This document shows positions 52,820 through 61,701 of a stretch of 64,000 nt of DNA, in pieces. Location of the stretch: the NCBI RefSeq assembly GCF_009724685.1, contig NZ_WMEF01000003.1, positions 186,001 through 250,000 of the forward strand. Reading direction: 5' to 3'. Below the pieces are notes generated by a model that searched no databases, was not told where the DNA came from, and was given only the letters and a program-made list of their open reading frames with translations. The DNA is from Lysinibacillus cavernae. GTDB taxonomy: Bacteria; Bacillota; Bacilli; Bacillales_A; Planococcaceae. Numbering within the stretch: position 1 is the stretch's first letter; every line of letters starts with the position of its first letter. The translations under genes and the position numbers were made by a program.

Positions 52820-55114
52820 ATGAAAAAATCTTTACAGCATGTTTTTCAAATTTATTCAAAAGATATCCGTAACATTGTCACAAACTGGGTCGTAGCTGTC
52901 ATTATAGGCGGACTTATTTTCCTTCCTTCTCTTTATGCATGGTTGAATATTTATGCCTCCATGGACCCATACGCCCACACAGCCAATATGAAGATTGCCA
53001 TTGTCAACGAAGATACAGGAACCACTGTTAGAGATGAAGCGGTCAATGTCGGGAATGAGGTAATAGAGAATTTACGTACCAACGACAGCTTTACTTGGGA
53101 GCTAGAAAACGAAAAACAAGCGATGCAGCATTTAAAAGATGGGGACTATTTTGCCATGCTTGTTATTCCCCATGATTTCTCGCAAAAGCTGACCTCCATT
53201 CTTACAGATCAACCAACGCAAGCCCATATCGATTATTATGTAAACGAAAAAAAGAACCCTATTGCCCCTAAAATTACAAGTAAAGGTGCAAGTGTACTTA
53301 CACAGCAGGTCTCGAGTGAGTTTGTGTCAACTGTCAATGGCACTCTTTTTTCGATTTTTAATACGATTGGGATTGAGATGGAGCGTGATATTCCTGATTT
53401 TCGCAAATTTGAAAACTATGTCTTTACAATAGAACAGCATCTACCTGATATCAATTCATTTTTGACGCAAGCCTCTAGTCAAGGAAAAGATGCGGATCAA
53501 TTACTCAATCGGGCCATCACACAAGTTCCCCAAGTGGAACTACTCACAACAAACGGTTTAACGACCATTCAGAAAGGCTTAGACCTAGTTAATGAAGCGG
53601 ACGCTCTGTTTAATGAGCTCTCTCCTGTCATAAAAAAGGATGTAGCAACTGTTCAAAATATTGCACAGCACTTCACTGCTATAATTAACAAACTAAATAG
53701 TCTCAACAATGACCCAACGTCTTTCAACCAAACAAAAGAAGCACTAAAAAATCAGTTGTCGTCGACCAAAGACAACGTTACCAATAGTATTCAAACACTT
53801 GAAGCACTCCAAAAATTAATTCAAGCAGATGCTTTGACTCGTAAGCAATTAGATGATTCCCTAACAAATCTCATCGATACTTTACAGCAAAGAAATACCG
53901 AAGAGAATCAACAAATCATTGAACAGCTTATAGCTATCCGTGAAACCTTTCAGAATAGTCCTAGCCTCACCGATTCAACATCAAATGCTCTTAACGCGTT
54001 ACAACAATTGAATATTTTACATGATGATATACTAAAAAAAATGGAACAATTAAAGCCTATAGATAAAGAAGTAATCAAACAAGATATCGCAGCAATCCAA
54101 ACGATCGCACAAGATGCAACGACCCATTTACAGAAGTTTCTTTCGTACTATAACGATAGTCTTGAGCCGCAAATACGTTCAACCTTGTCTAGTGCTAAAA
54201 ATACATTAACAAGTGCTTCTGCTATGCTGACGGATGTAAAACAAATTATTCCTCAGGCTACCGATAAATTGACGCAGGCAAAAAACACGCTAGAAACAGC
54301 TAATAGTGCTATTCAGAAAATACAAACAGCGTTTCCGACTTTAAGCGCAAAAATTAAAGAATTAGCCAATAAACTTCGAACATTAGAAGATGAAGCTGAT
54401 ATTGCAGGGATTGTGCAATTACTAAAAAATGATGTCAATGCCGAACGTGATTTCTTTGAGGAGCCCATTAAACTAAATGAGCATAGATTATTCCCTATTG
54501 CGAACTACGGAACGGCCATGACACCCTTTTACACAGTACTATCCATTTGGGTCGGATGTTTATTGTTAATCTCATTATTATCCGTTAATCTCCATGGGGA
54601 TACTTCTTACAGTATTCGTGAAATTTACTTTGGCCGACTATTAACATTTGCGACTTTTTCTTTTATTCAAACACTTATCATTACAATCGGGGATATTTTT
54701 TTAGTAGATGGCTCCATTCAGGCACCTGCTTTCTTTATCTTATTCGGTCTTTTCATTAGCATCATATTTGTAACCGTAGTGTATACACTGGTCTCCGTCT
54801 TTGGGAATGTAGGTAAAGCTTTAGCCATTGTTATGCTAGTGTTACAAATTGCTGGCTCTGGTGGAACATATCCAGTCGAGTTATTACCGAGGTTCTTCCA
54901 AATGATTAATCCATTTTTGCCTTTTACGTATGCAATTGAAATGATGCGCGAAGCAGTTGGCGGGATTATTTGGGCAACTGTCTGGACGGACCTTATCTTC
55001 TTAGCAGGTTTCTGGTTACTATTTATCCTGTTCGGCTTTTTTTTAAAAAAATTATTGAGCGAGAAAATAGAACATTTCATGAACAAAACACGTGGATTAG
55101 ATATATTTCATTGA
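52820..55114 (+). CDS. YhgE/Pip-family membrane protein
   Basis: This 764-residue protein has one N-terminal helix (about 24-44), a long extracellular helical/coiled region (residues 190-540, many Gln/Asn/Thr) and a C-terminal block of about five helices (from about 570) like ABC-2 permeases. The opening (FQIYSKDIRNIVTNWVVAV) and the N-terminal Pip domain (MKIAIVNEDTG) identify the family. Members include the lactococcal phage infection protein, and relatives are linked to type VII secretion. No EsxA/YukD-type genes are nearby, so its role here is open. Confidence 0.85.
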   Translation: MKKSLQHVFQIYSKDIRNIVTNWVVAVIIGGLIFLPSLYAWLNIYASMDPYAHTANMKIAIVNEDTGTTVRDEAVNVGNEVIENLRTNDSFTWELENEKQAMQHLKDGDYFAMLVIPHDFSQKLTSILTDQPTQAHIDYYVNEKKNPIAPKITSKGASVLTQQVSSEFVSTVNGTLFSIFNTIGIEMERDIPDFRKFENYVFTIEQHLPDINSFLTQASSQGKDADQLLNRAITQVPQVELLTTNGLTTIQKGLDLVNEADALFNELSPVIKKDVATVQNIAQHFTAIINKLNSLNNDPTSFNQTKEALKNQLSSTKDNVTNSIQTLEALQKLIQADALTRKQLDDSLTNLIDTLQQRNTEENQQIIEQLIAIRETFQNSPSLTDSTSNALNALQQLNILHDDILKKMEQLKPIDKEVIKQDIAAIQTIAQDATTHLQKFLSYYNDSLEPQIRSTLSSAKNTLTSASAMLTDVKQIIPQATDKLTQAKNTLETANSAIQKIQTAFPTLSAKIKELANKLRTLEDEADIAGIVQLLKNDVNAERDFFEEPIKLNEHRLFPIANYGTAMTPFYTVLSIWVGCLLLISLLSVNLHGDTSYSIREIYFGRLLTFATFSFIQTLIITIGDIFLVDGSIQAPAFFILFGLFISIIFVTVVYTLVSVFGNVGKALAIVMLVLQIAGSGGTYPVELLPRFFQMINPFLPFTYAIEMMREAVGGIIWATVWTDLIFLAGFWLLFILFGFFLKKLLSEKIEHFMNKTRGLDIFH

Positions 55115-55194
55115 TTTTCAACGAGGCTGCCTGTAAATGTTTATGAAAACGATGTTATAATGGCAGTATTGTAAACATGTAGGAGGCGCTATTT

Positions 55195-55701
55195 TTGAAG
55201 AAAACAATTTCTATTTTTGTTGTTTTTGCGTTAATGTTATTAAGTGCGTGTGGTGAAGATAAGAAAAGTGTTAAAACAACCCAAGAAGCGAATGACACTT
55301 CTCATGAAGGCCATACGCATGCTTCAGGCGATATTCAGGAAGAAACCGCTTCGGCTGACGTCCTACCATCCTTTTTAGAGGGCCAACAGGAAAATATTCG
55401 CTTAGTCTATCAAATCGCTGGACAATCAACTGAGATCCTTGAATGGATGCCTTGCTATTGTGGTTGTGGTGAATCAGCTGGACATAAAAGTAATTTAAAC
55501 TGCTTTATTGAGGAAAAACGTGAGGACGGAACAATCGTCTGGGATGATCATGGCACACGTTGTCTAGTTTGCTTAGAGATTGCGGTTCAATCAGCACAAA
55601 TGCATAAAGATGGAAAAAGCCTAAAAGAAATTCGTCAAGTGATTGATGACACTTATAAAGAAGGCTATGCAAAACCAACACCAACTGATATGCCTGCATA
55701 A
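55195..55701 (+). CDS. PCYCGC-motif lipoprotein
   Basis: The 168-residue protein starts with TTG 55195, placed 7 bases after AGGAGGCG. It has a lipoprotein signal (LLSACG), a His-rich linker (HEGHTHASG) and the PCYCGC domain: MPCYCGCGE, with further cysteines in LNCF and RCLVCLE. The family is found on the outside of Bacillales membranes; the clustered cysteines and histidines suggest metal binding, perhaps copper, or a redox role. Function is not established. Confidence 0.85.
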   Translation: MKKTISIFVVFALMLLSACGEDKKSVKTTQEANDTSHEGHTHASGDIQEETASADVLPSFLEGQQENIRLVYQIAGQSTEILEWMPCYCGCGESAGHKSNLNCFIEEKREDGTIVWDDHGTRCLVCLEIAVQSAQMHKDGKSLKEIRQVIDDTYKEGYAKPTPTDMPA

Positions 55702-56071
55702 AGAGCAAAGTCTATTCTGTCACGTTAGAGGCCATTAATTGGACATGATTTTTTTAATGTTGCACACTTGATAAAAAATGTACATGACTAATTTCAATTT
55801 TAGTGGTGTACATTTTAATTTTGTTCAAATTGAATTCTTAGAAGTTTTAAAAGACACAACAAATTACTTTCGTTCCACAGTTTGATTGAAGCTATAAGTA
55901 TTGTTGGGTATTACAGGAGTGATTGAGGAAAGGATTTGCATTCATGAAAATCATTCATGAATACAAGTCCTCTACTTCTTTAACGATTAATAAACAACAC
56001 TTCACTATAGAAAATGAAAGATGATTAGGTTCAATGAGAGTTTAAGTAGAAACCTTCACCATCTCTTGACT
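55702..56071. other. intergenic region with a long hairpin
   Basis: 370 bases between convergent genes. GGATTTGCATTCATGAA (55932-55948) pairs with TTCATGAATACAAGTCC (55954-55970) with one mismatch and one wobble. It may act as a weak terminator. The rest is AT-rich, and I see no gene. Confidence 0.4.
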
Positions 56072-57031
56072 CTATTCGAACAATGGCATAATATGCTTTC
56101 TAATCAATTCAATTCTATCCTTGGCACGTGGCATAAAGCGAGAAGCAATAGTAATTACCATTTCCTTATTAGGGTTTATGAAAATTACATTTCCACCATC
56201 CCCCAAAGCTGCATAGCAATCATCAACAATCCACCACAAGTAACCATATGACAACTCGCCCCATCGACTTTTTTCCTTTGTGCTGTCCTCTATCCATTTG
56301 GGAGAAAGAATTTGATTACTGTTCCATACACCACCATTTAAATATAACTGACCTATTTTCGCCATATCCCGTGGCGTTAAAGTAAGTCCCCAACCACCGG
56401 TGTTTACACCTTTAGGGTCTACTATCCAACCAGTTACATATTTATCCTTCAGAAAAGCGAAATGTTCTTCTTTATTTCGTATCGATACATTTTTAGGAGC
56501 GTTGATGTCAAGAGGTTTAAACAAGCTCTCTGTAGCGAAATCAATCACAGATTGACCAGTTGCATTTGTAAGAACACCTGCTAAAATGTGTGTGCCAACG
56601 GTAGTATAGTTAAACTTCCCAAAATCGCCTTTTCCCCCTAGCAAATCTAATGTAGCTTTTACCCAGTCATCACTTGTATAAATCTTTGTATATGGCTCTG
56701 ACTTGTATTTATAGGGCGCAGTCATTGTCATCAAATTTTTTATAGTGACATTTTGTATTGTTTTTTCGCCACGCCTAATTGTGTATTCTGGAAAAAATTC
56801 TAATACTTTCTGCTCCATATTTTTAATATGTCCTTTATCTATTGCAATACCAATTAGAACTGATATTATACTTTTTGTTACAGATGCTATATGCAATACA
56901 TCATCTTTGGTGTACCCATCAAAATATTTTTCATAAATCAAACTTTCATCTTTTCTAATTACAATGCCTGCTATATTAGAATATTCTTGTTTTATTAACT
57001 CTTCAAAGTTGGAAATTGGATTATTAGTCAT
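56072..57031 (-). CDS. serine hydrolase, beta-lactamase/DD-peptidase family
   Basis: The 319-residue protein has the SxxK nucleophile motif (ASVTKSIISV), a YxN-like motif (NYTTVG, with Thr replacing Asn) and a C-terminal GDGG in place of the usual HxG/KTG. This pattern fits the class C-like esterase/peptidase family (COG1680). No signal peptide is visible, so it is probably cytosolic. It belongs to the patchwork of minus-strand genes with no operon partners. Substrate unknown. Confidence 0.82.
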   Translation of the reverse strand: MTNNPISNFEELIKQEYSNIAGIVIRKDESLIYEKYFDGYTKDDVLHIASVTKSIISVLIGIAIDKGHIKNMEQKVLEFFPEYTIRRGEKTIQNVTIKNLMTMTAPYKYKSEPYTKIYTSDDWVKATLDLLGGKGDFGKFNYTTVGTHILAGVLTNATGQSVIDFATESLFKPLDINAPKNVSIRNKEEHFAFLKDKYVTGWIVDPKGVNTGGWGLTLTPRDMAKIGQLYLNGGVWNSNQILSPKWIEDSTKEKSRWGELSYGYLWWIVDDCYAALGDGGNVIFINPNKEMVITIASRFMPRAKDRIELIRKHIMPLFE

Positions 57032-57221
57032 TCTTACCTTTTTTTATTGATACATTGACGTCAAATATATCAATCATCCCTTTCGTTAAAATGATTAATC
57101 AATATTGATGTAAAAAAGAATAATTTATTATAAAATTATTTTCAATTCTTTTTTTACATATATGTGGAAAATCACTTTTTTCAGAATATTGATTGCTTTA
57201 GGTTTAGTCTCAGCCAACTTC

Positions 57222-57602
57222 TCATTTCCTTTTGATTTTAAGGGCTTTAGCAAATACATAACCTGTTAATCCTAGCGAAGCGCTAATGACATAGCATTTA
57301 TAATTATCTTTTTGTAAGTCTTGTTCGAGTTCATTCGTGTTACTGTACCAAATCGGCCAAGCATATAATTTATCGTTCTCAAATTGTTCTCTGTTCTCTA
57401 CAAAAAATGCATTCAAATCGACTTCATCAATATCCAACAAAATACTTCCCGCCATTACATGATGAAAAACATGTACTAAATAATTCTCGAATGTAATCGT
57501 TACAATCTCATCTGCCACCGTTTCAATCGTTAAAGTTAATTCATTTTCTAGAAAATTCACTGAGTACCCCATTATCACACCATCGTGAATAGATATTGTC
57601 AT
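57222..57602 (-). CDS. uncharacterised protein, 126 residues
   Basis: The start is taken at ATG 57602, directly after GGGGGGAG. The protein is beta-rich in the first 60 residues (GYSVNFLENELTLTIETVAD) and helical later. It has no signal or cysteine motif. Its size, acidity and isolation among unrelated small genes resemble orphan immunity proteins of polymorphic toxins, but I do not recognise a family. That is only a context-based guess. Confidence 0.5.
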   Translation of the reverse strand: MTISIHDGVIMGYSVNFLENELTLTIETVADEIVTITFENYLVHVFHHVMAGSILLDIDEVDLNAFFVENREQFENDKLYAWPIWYSNTNELEQDLQKDNYKCYVISASLGLTGYVFAKALKIKRK

Positions 57603-57708
57603 GTCTCCCCCCAAAAAGCTGCGTTGTTTTGAAAAAGAAATAAATATTGCCTAAAGCAACCCTACTATTTTTTTCTAAAGCCCTGTTAGTTGAAGAAGGA
57701 CGAAGTTA

Positions 57709-57945
57709 TTAAAACTTCTTCTTTTCTGAGCATATCTTTACAAGAAAATAAGAAATTACTAAAGAAATGAATCCGAAAATAAAGGCTTTTAACCAAGATA
57801 TATCTACATTAAAAGGAGACATTTCCTCCATATTTAACATGTATAAGGACCACCATTCATCCCCTGTCGACAGAAAAACAGAAGCAAACAACCAAACACA
57901 AAAAAACATAACAGCCTTTATAAAACAAAGGATTAAATCTTTCAT
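57709..57945 (-). CDS. small two-helix membrane protein
   Basis: This 78-residue protein has two hydrophobic helices (LCFIKAVMFFCVWLFASVF and LKAFIFGFISLVISYFLV) joined by an extracellular-type acidic loop, and a basic end (CSEKKKF). GGAGAG precedes the ATG. Function is unknown. Confidence 0.6.
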   Translation of the reverse strand: MKDLILCFIKAVMFFCVWLFASVFLSTGDEWWSLYMLNMEEMSPFNVDISWLKAFIFGFISLVISYFLVKICSEKKKF

Positions 57946-57988
57946 GTTTCTCTCTCCAATTTAGCGACTATACTTTAAATTTACTTTA

Positions 57989-58048
57989 GCATTCTTCTTC
58001 AACTACCTGTTTCGTTAAAAAAAGCGACTGCTCTATTGAACAATCGCA
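57989..58048 (-). repeat. recurrent intergenic motif and terminator, copy 1
   Basis: CTTCTTCAACTACCTG followed by AAAAAAAGCGACTGCTCTA and TTGAACAATCGC recurs at 60788-60847. On the minus strand GCGATTGTTC pairs with AGCAGTCGC and is followed by TTTTTTT, so it works as the terminator of the S66 peptidase gene. Confidence 0.8.
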
Positions 58049-58080
58049 CCCCGTTAGTCCAACAAGGAAAATGTATCTAT

Positions 58081-59097
58081 TTATTGATTGAAGAATTGTA
58101 AAACAACACCTTTACCTTCTTCTACTTCTACTTCAGCATAAGCACCATTTATGAAAGTGATTTGTGGTGGAACATGACCGCAATCCACGTCATAAATAAT
58201 AGGTATCCCAAGCTCATCAAAAAGGTCTTTATACACATCTTCAACTGTGTAGTTATTTACAGGCGTATTCGCATCACTTCGACCAAACATAATACCTGAA
58301 CATTGTTCAAACCAACCAGCTAACTTCATTTGTACTAATGACCTTCTTAAATCTGTTGTGTTCAATTCGCAATTTTCTAAATACCATAATACAGGCTCTC
58401 CACTGATATATTGTTTTCTAAAGTTTTGTACATCACCATAAGGTGTACCAATCAAATGTCTTATCACGTCTATGCATCCACCAAGTAAACGACCCTGTAT
58501 CTTAACTTTTTGATTTGACACAGTTTTCCAATAGGTTTGTTCTGTTAAATTAAAAACACATGGAGATGGAGAATTGTGTTGCCATTCTTTTTGATATTTA
58601 GCTGATGAATGTTGAAGGACAGATTCTCCACTATTTGTCGATAATACAGACTGCCACATTGCAGTGGTGTCATCTGAATATTCCCCTCTTAAATCTACAA
58701 GATTTGTACCATGAGCAGTAGCTATACCTGTTTTTAATGTGATCGCTAATAATAATGCACTTATATCTGAATAACCTAATACCCATTTATTTTTTATATT
58801 TTCAAAATCAATTTTTTCAAGTATTTCAATTAACAGTTCTCCACCCCATGGAGGAATAATGATTTTTATATTATCATCACGCATCATTTCATTAAACTCA
58901 TCTGCACGTTTTTCGGTAGGTGCGGATTTGGCTTTTTCTTGAGTCCAGACCGTATCACCACAAATGATTTTAAATCCTTTAGATTTCAAACGCTCACATG
59001 ATTGTTTAAACATACCATGTAACTCAACTTGTACCCCAGATGAAGGTGCCGTGACTCCTATAGTTGCATCTCTTTCTAAAAACGGATATTTAATCAT
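58081..59097 (-). CDS. S66 (LD-carboxypeptidase/MccF-like) peptidase
   Basis: This serine peptidase of the S66 family has about 338 residues. The nucleophile is in GYSDISALL, with WGGELL before it; the Glu and His of the triad are in YLENCEL and DCGHVPP. The family trims muropeptides (LdcA) or destroys microcin C and related toxic nucleotide peptides (MccF). The presence of WGG and GYSD fits both. Start 59097 has AAGGGGGAT upstream and a normal N-terminus; the open frame continues 51 codons upstream (to 59250) and may hold a remnant of another gene. Confidence 0.87.
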   Translation of the reverse strand: MIKYPFLERDATIGVTAPSSGVQVELHGMFKQSCERLKSKGFKIICGDTVWTQEKAKSAPTEKRADEFNEMMRDDNIKIIIPPWGGELLIEILEKIDFENIKNKWVLGYSDISALLLAITLKTGIATAHGTNLVDLRGEYSDDTTAMWQSVLSTNSGESVLQHSSAKYQKEWQHNSPSPCVFNLTEQTYWKTVSNQKVKIQGRLLGGCIDVIRHLIGTPYGDVQNFRKQYISGEPVLWYLENCELNTTDLRRSLVQMKLAGWFEQCSGIMFGRSDANTPVNNYTVEDVYKDLFDELGIPIIYDVDCGHVPPQITFINGAYAEVEVEEGKGVVLQFFNQ

Positions 59098-59387
59098 ATG
59101 TATCCCCCTTATTGTGGTTAACTCTTCTGAAATAGAATTTAAAAAATCTTGGTCAAACATAATCATAATATAGTAACTATCATCAATATTTTCAGCTTTC
59201 ATTCCATCACTTAAAGATAAAGATTTTATTGAGTTAATTTCCTTTTTCATTTAAAAAAATATTCACTTTTATAAAGAATCTCTTCTAATCAGCATTTAAT
59301 CTTTGATTGGTTTTTATAAATATTCCTTATTCCACTATCCTTCCCTTTAGATTAAGAATAAACATTCACATTCTTAGGCTGTAGACA

Positions 59388-59885
59388 TTATATCTTCCAT
59401 CCTACTGCAATATCATTGGAAGTAAATTCAATAACCAATTTAATTTGTGGTGAATAAATAAATCTGTCCCAATTTCTAACTTCTTCAACTCTGTGAATAA
59501 TTCTAATCAGTTTTGTTTTAATTATATGTTGAAAGTTAAGGTCAATAATATAACATATTTCATTATTTACTTTATGATTTTTAATTACTAGTTCTGCTAA
59601 TGCACTTTCATAGTCAATAAAGTTAGAAAATATAGTTTTGTAATACATACGTGTCCATTCAATTCCATTATTACAAAATGGAAATTCTCCATATAATTCA
59701 TCTATGATTTTTTTAGATTCTTCTTTTGATAAAATTTCTACTTTTTCTTCAGATTTCGGAAATAACTCATTAACTTCCTCTAAAACAGTTTCGTAGTCTC
59801 TTTTTTCCTCTTCTTCTCTTCCTTTTTGTTTTTGCTCGTCTAGTAACTCTTTTAAACGTTCTTTTCTATCCTTCACTCTATTCAT
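59388..59885 (-). CDS. uncharacterised protein, possibly YxiF/immunity-like
   Basis: The 165-residue protein has a charged coiled-coil N-terminus (KDRKERLKELLDEQKQKGRE) and a mixed C-terminal domain with strands (EICYIIDLNFQHIIKTK). It has no membrane helix. The general layout recalls YxiF-type proteins found beside B. subtilis polymorphic toxins, but the resemblance is weak. It stands alone in an AT-rich stretch with low ribosome-site quality. Confidence 0.45.
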   Translation of the reverse strand: MNRVKDRKERLKELLDEQKQKGREEEEKRDYETVLEEVNELFPKSEEKVEILSKEESKKIIDELYGEFPFCNNGIEWTRMYYKTIFSNFIDYESALAELVIKNHKVNNEICYIIDLNFQHIIKTKLIRIIHRVEEVRNWDRFIYSPQIKLVIEFTSNDIAVGWKI

Positions 59886-60021
59886 CCTAACTATTATATG
59901 AGTTATATATCAATCCCATTACTTTACTAACCCGCCCCCTAAAAGAATCTCTGAATATAAAAAATCAAACATCGTAACAATAATAGACGATACTTATTTT
60001 ACTTAACGAATAAAGTTATTC

Positions 60022-60750
60022 CTAAATAGAATATTGTAACGAAATTACTGTATTTTTATTTTGAATGCATCCGTTTGAAACCATTATATTTCTCATTGGT
60101 ATATTGTCCACTTGAGTCATCCCTACATAAGACATAGCTTTAAATTGTTTTTTCAATCTGTATAATCCTATTGAATGTAAGTTCTTTCCCAATCCTGTTC
60201 CCAGAAAATTAGGATGAATGCCTATCCAAAAAATGCGTCCTTCATTGTCCCTATTGGGCTCTATATGGGGAAAAACTACACCAACAGGTTCATTGTTAAC
60301 TTTATATACTGTAAACATTTCCTCTACTTGTGAGGGGAGTTCGGTCGCCATCCCTGTTAAAAACTTCTCTGCATCAACAAAACTTGTACCCATCACTTCT
60401 GATAAAAAAAAGATAGAGTTATTCTCAAAATATGACCATACTTCATAATCTGGTATTGAAACATTTAATGGTGTCATTAAAGATCTCTGATATATAACTC
60501 TTTCACCAATACTATCCATTTTAGTCCTAGTCCAATGTAAGCTATCTAATAGAATTTTTGGACACTCAAACCTAACTTTTTTCAGTCTACTACTATGTAA
60601 TTCATCTAAAAGTTCATTTATAAGCACATCTATTTCGGAAGCAAGATGGAGTTTATTCTCTAAAATTTCTAAAATAATTACACGATCACTTTTTAGGTAT
60701 TGTATGCCTACTTTTTGTAAATCTTGAAGCAGTTTATCCACGAATTTCAC
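60022..60750 (-). CDS. GNAT-family N-acetyltransferase
   Basis: This 242-residue protein has a C-terminal GNAT domain: strands around EEMFTVYKVNNEPVGVVFPH, the acetyl-CoA motif GIHPNFLGTGLGKNLH (R/QxxGxG/A type) and the last-strand VDNIPMRNIMVSNG. The N-terminal 90 residues are a separate helical region. Acceptor unknown. AAGGGG precedes the start. It is one of several unlinked accessory genes. Confidence 0.8.
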   Translation of the reverse strand: MKFVDKLLQDLQKVGIQYLKSDRVIILEILENKLHLASEIDVLINELLDELHSSRLKKVRFECPKILLDSLHWTRTKMDSIGERVIYQRSLMTPLNVSIPDYEVWSYFENNSIFFLSEVMGTSFVDAEKFLTGMATELPSQVEEMFTVYKVNNEPVGVVFPHIEPNRDNEGRIFWIGIHPNFLGTGLGKNLHSIGLYRLKKQFKAMSYVGMTQVDNIPMRNIMVSNGCIQNKNTVISLQYSI

Positions 60751-60787
60751 CCCTTTTAATTTTTATATTCTTCAATTACATCAACTT

Positions 60788-60847
60788 CCTTCTTCCACTA
60801 TCCTGCTCCGTTTTATAAAAAAAGCGACTGCTCTATTGAACAATCGC
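60788..60847 (-). repeat. recurrent intergenic motif and terminator, copy 2
   Basis: This repeats 57989-58048 with few changes (CTTCTTCCACTATCCTGC, then AAAAAAAGCGACTGCTCTA and TTGAACAATCGC). It acts as terminator of the CPCC gene on the minus strand. Confidence 0.8.
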
Positions 60848-60875
60848 CCTTGATTTGTTGAATCACTCTCCTCTA

Positions 60876-61139
60876 TCATAACCGTTCCCAATCAGGATCT
60901 TTCTCGTCTTTTTCATTAGGTTTTCTTACAAACTCAATACACCTTTCTTCACAAGCTCCAAATACAATAAAGTTTTTTTGTGCTTGCCTTAAGGATGGAA
61001 TATTAGCCCCTCCTATACATTCAGGGTCATCAAATTGAACTCCATCGTCTTCCCAAAAACAAATTTTGCAAATAGCATAAGTTCCTGGTGGTTCTTCGTC
61101 TAATGTTCTATATCCACAACAAGGACAAGTATATTTCAT
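60876..61139 (-). CDS. CPCC-type cysteine-rich protein
   Basis: This 87-residue protein opens with YTCPCCGYRTL and a second pair CKICFWEDDG, giving a zinc-ribbon like the Cys-rich CPCC family (Pfam PF14206). Conserved downstream features are the SLRQAQKNF helix and the acidic/basic tail. Such proteins are often found alone or beside polymorphic toxin genes as immunity-like genes; no toxin is next to it here. Its function is not established. Confidence 0.78.
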   Translation of the reverse strand: MKYTCPCCGYRTLDEEPPGTYAICKICFWEDDGVQFDDPECIGGANIPSLRQAQKNFIVFGACEERCIEFVRKPNEKDEKDPDWERL

Positions 61140-61166
61140 ATAATTTCTCCAATTGAATAAGAGGCG

Positions 61167-61568
61167 TTAAGAATTCATCAAGTTGTTAAACTTTTTGTCG
61201 TAAAGACTTCGCTTTAAAAAATCTGAACGCCAATAATCATATAAATCTTTTCGGCTTGCTTTTAGAAAAGTTTTTAATACTTTTTTAAAATTAGAATTAT
61301 AAGGAAATAGGATGTCTTTACCTAAGTTTAAACCTTTATTAAAGTACAATGCTGCAGATTCATAATCTTTAATTTCTTGATATAAATAGCCTATTGATAT
61401 AAATCCACTAGCTAACTCTTCTACTTCGAAATCTTCATCATTTAATTTACTTTTAATAAACTCTATCGCTCTTATTTTTTTCTTCCTCGAAAACAAACCA
61501 GAGAAAGAATTAGCCTGTTCTACCACTTCAATATATTTTTTTGAAGGGTCCTTTAAATTGTATTTCAA
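61167..61568 (-). CDS. small helical (TPR-like) protein, 133 residues
   Basis: Helical hairpins around ASGFISIGYLYQEIKDYESA and ALYFNKGLNLGKD look like a single tetratricopeptide unit. The C-terminus is basic (KASRKDLYDYWRSDFLKRS). There is no signal or membrane helix. It is 27 bases upstream of the CPCC gene on the same strand, so the two probably share a transcript. Function is unknown; an immunity-type role is only a guess. Confidence 0.5.
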   Translation of the reverse strand: MKYNLKDPSKKYIEVVEQANSFSGLFSRKKKIRAIEFIKSKLNDEDFEVEELASGFISIGYLYQEIKDYESAALYFNKGLNLGKDILFPYNSNFKKVLKTFLKASRKDLYDYWRSDFLKRSLYDKKFNNLMNS

Positions 61569-61701
61569 TCATCTATCTCCTTAAAATCTTTTTACACTAT
61601 TTATTTTTTCATTTTAAAATTACGCTTAACAATAAAAAAGGTGCTACCTCTGCAACCTCATGATATTACGAAAAGCCCCATTAATTGAAGAACTTTAGTT
61701 T

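Noticed and set aside
52820-55114. Reading the Pip-family gene as evidence of a prophage
   Set aside because: The family name reflects use as a phage receptor. No integrase, capsid, terminase or att-like repeats are present.
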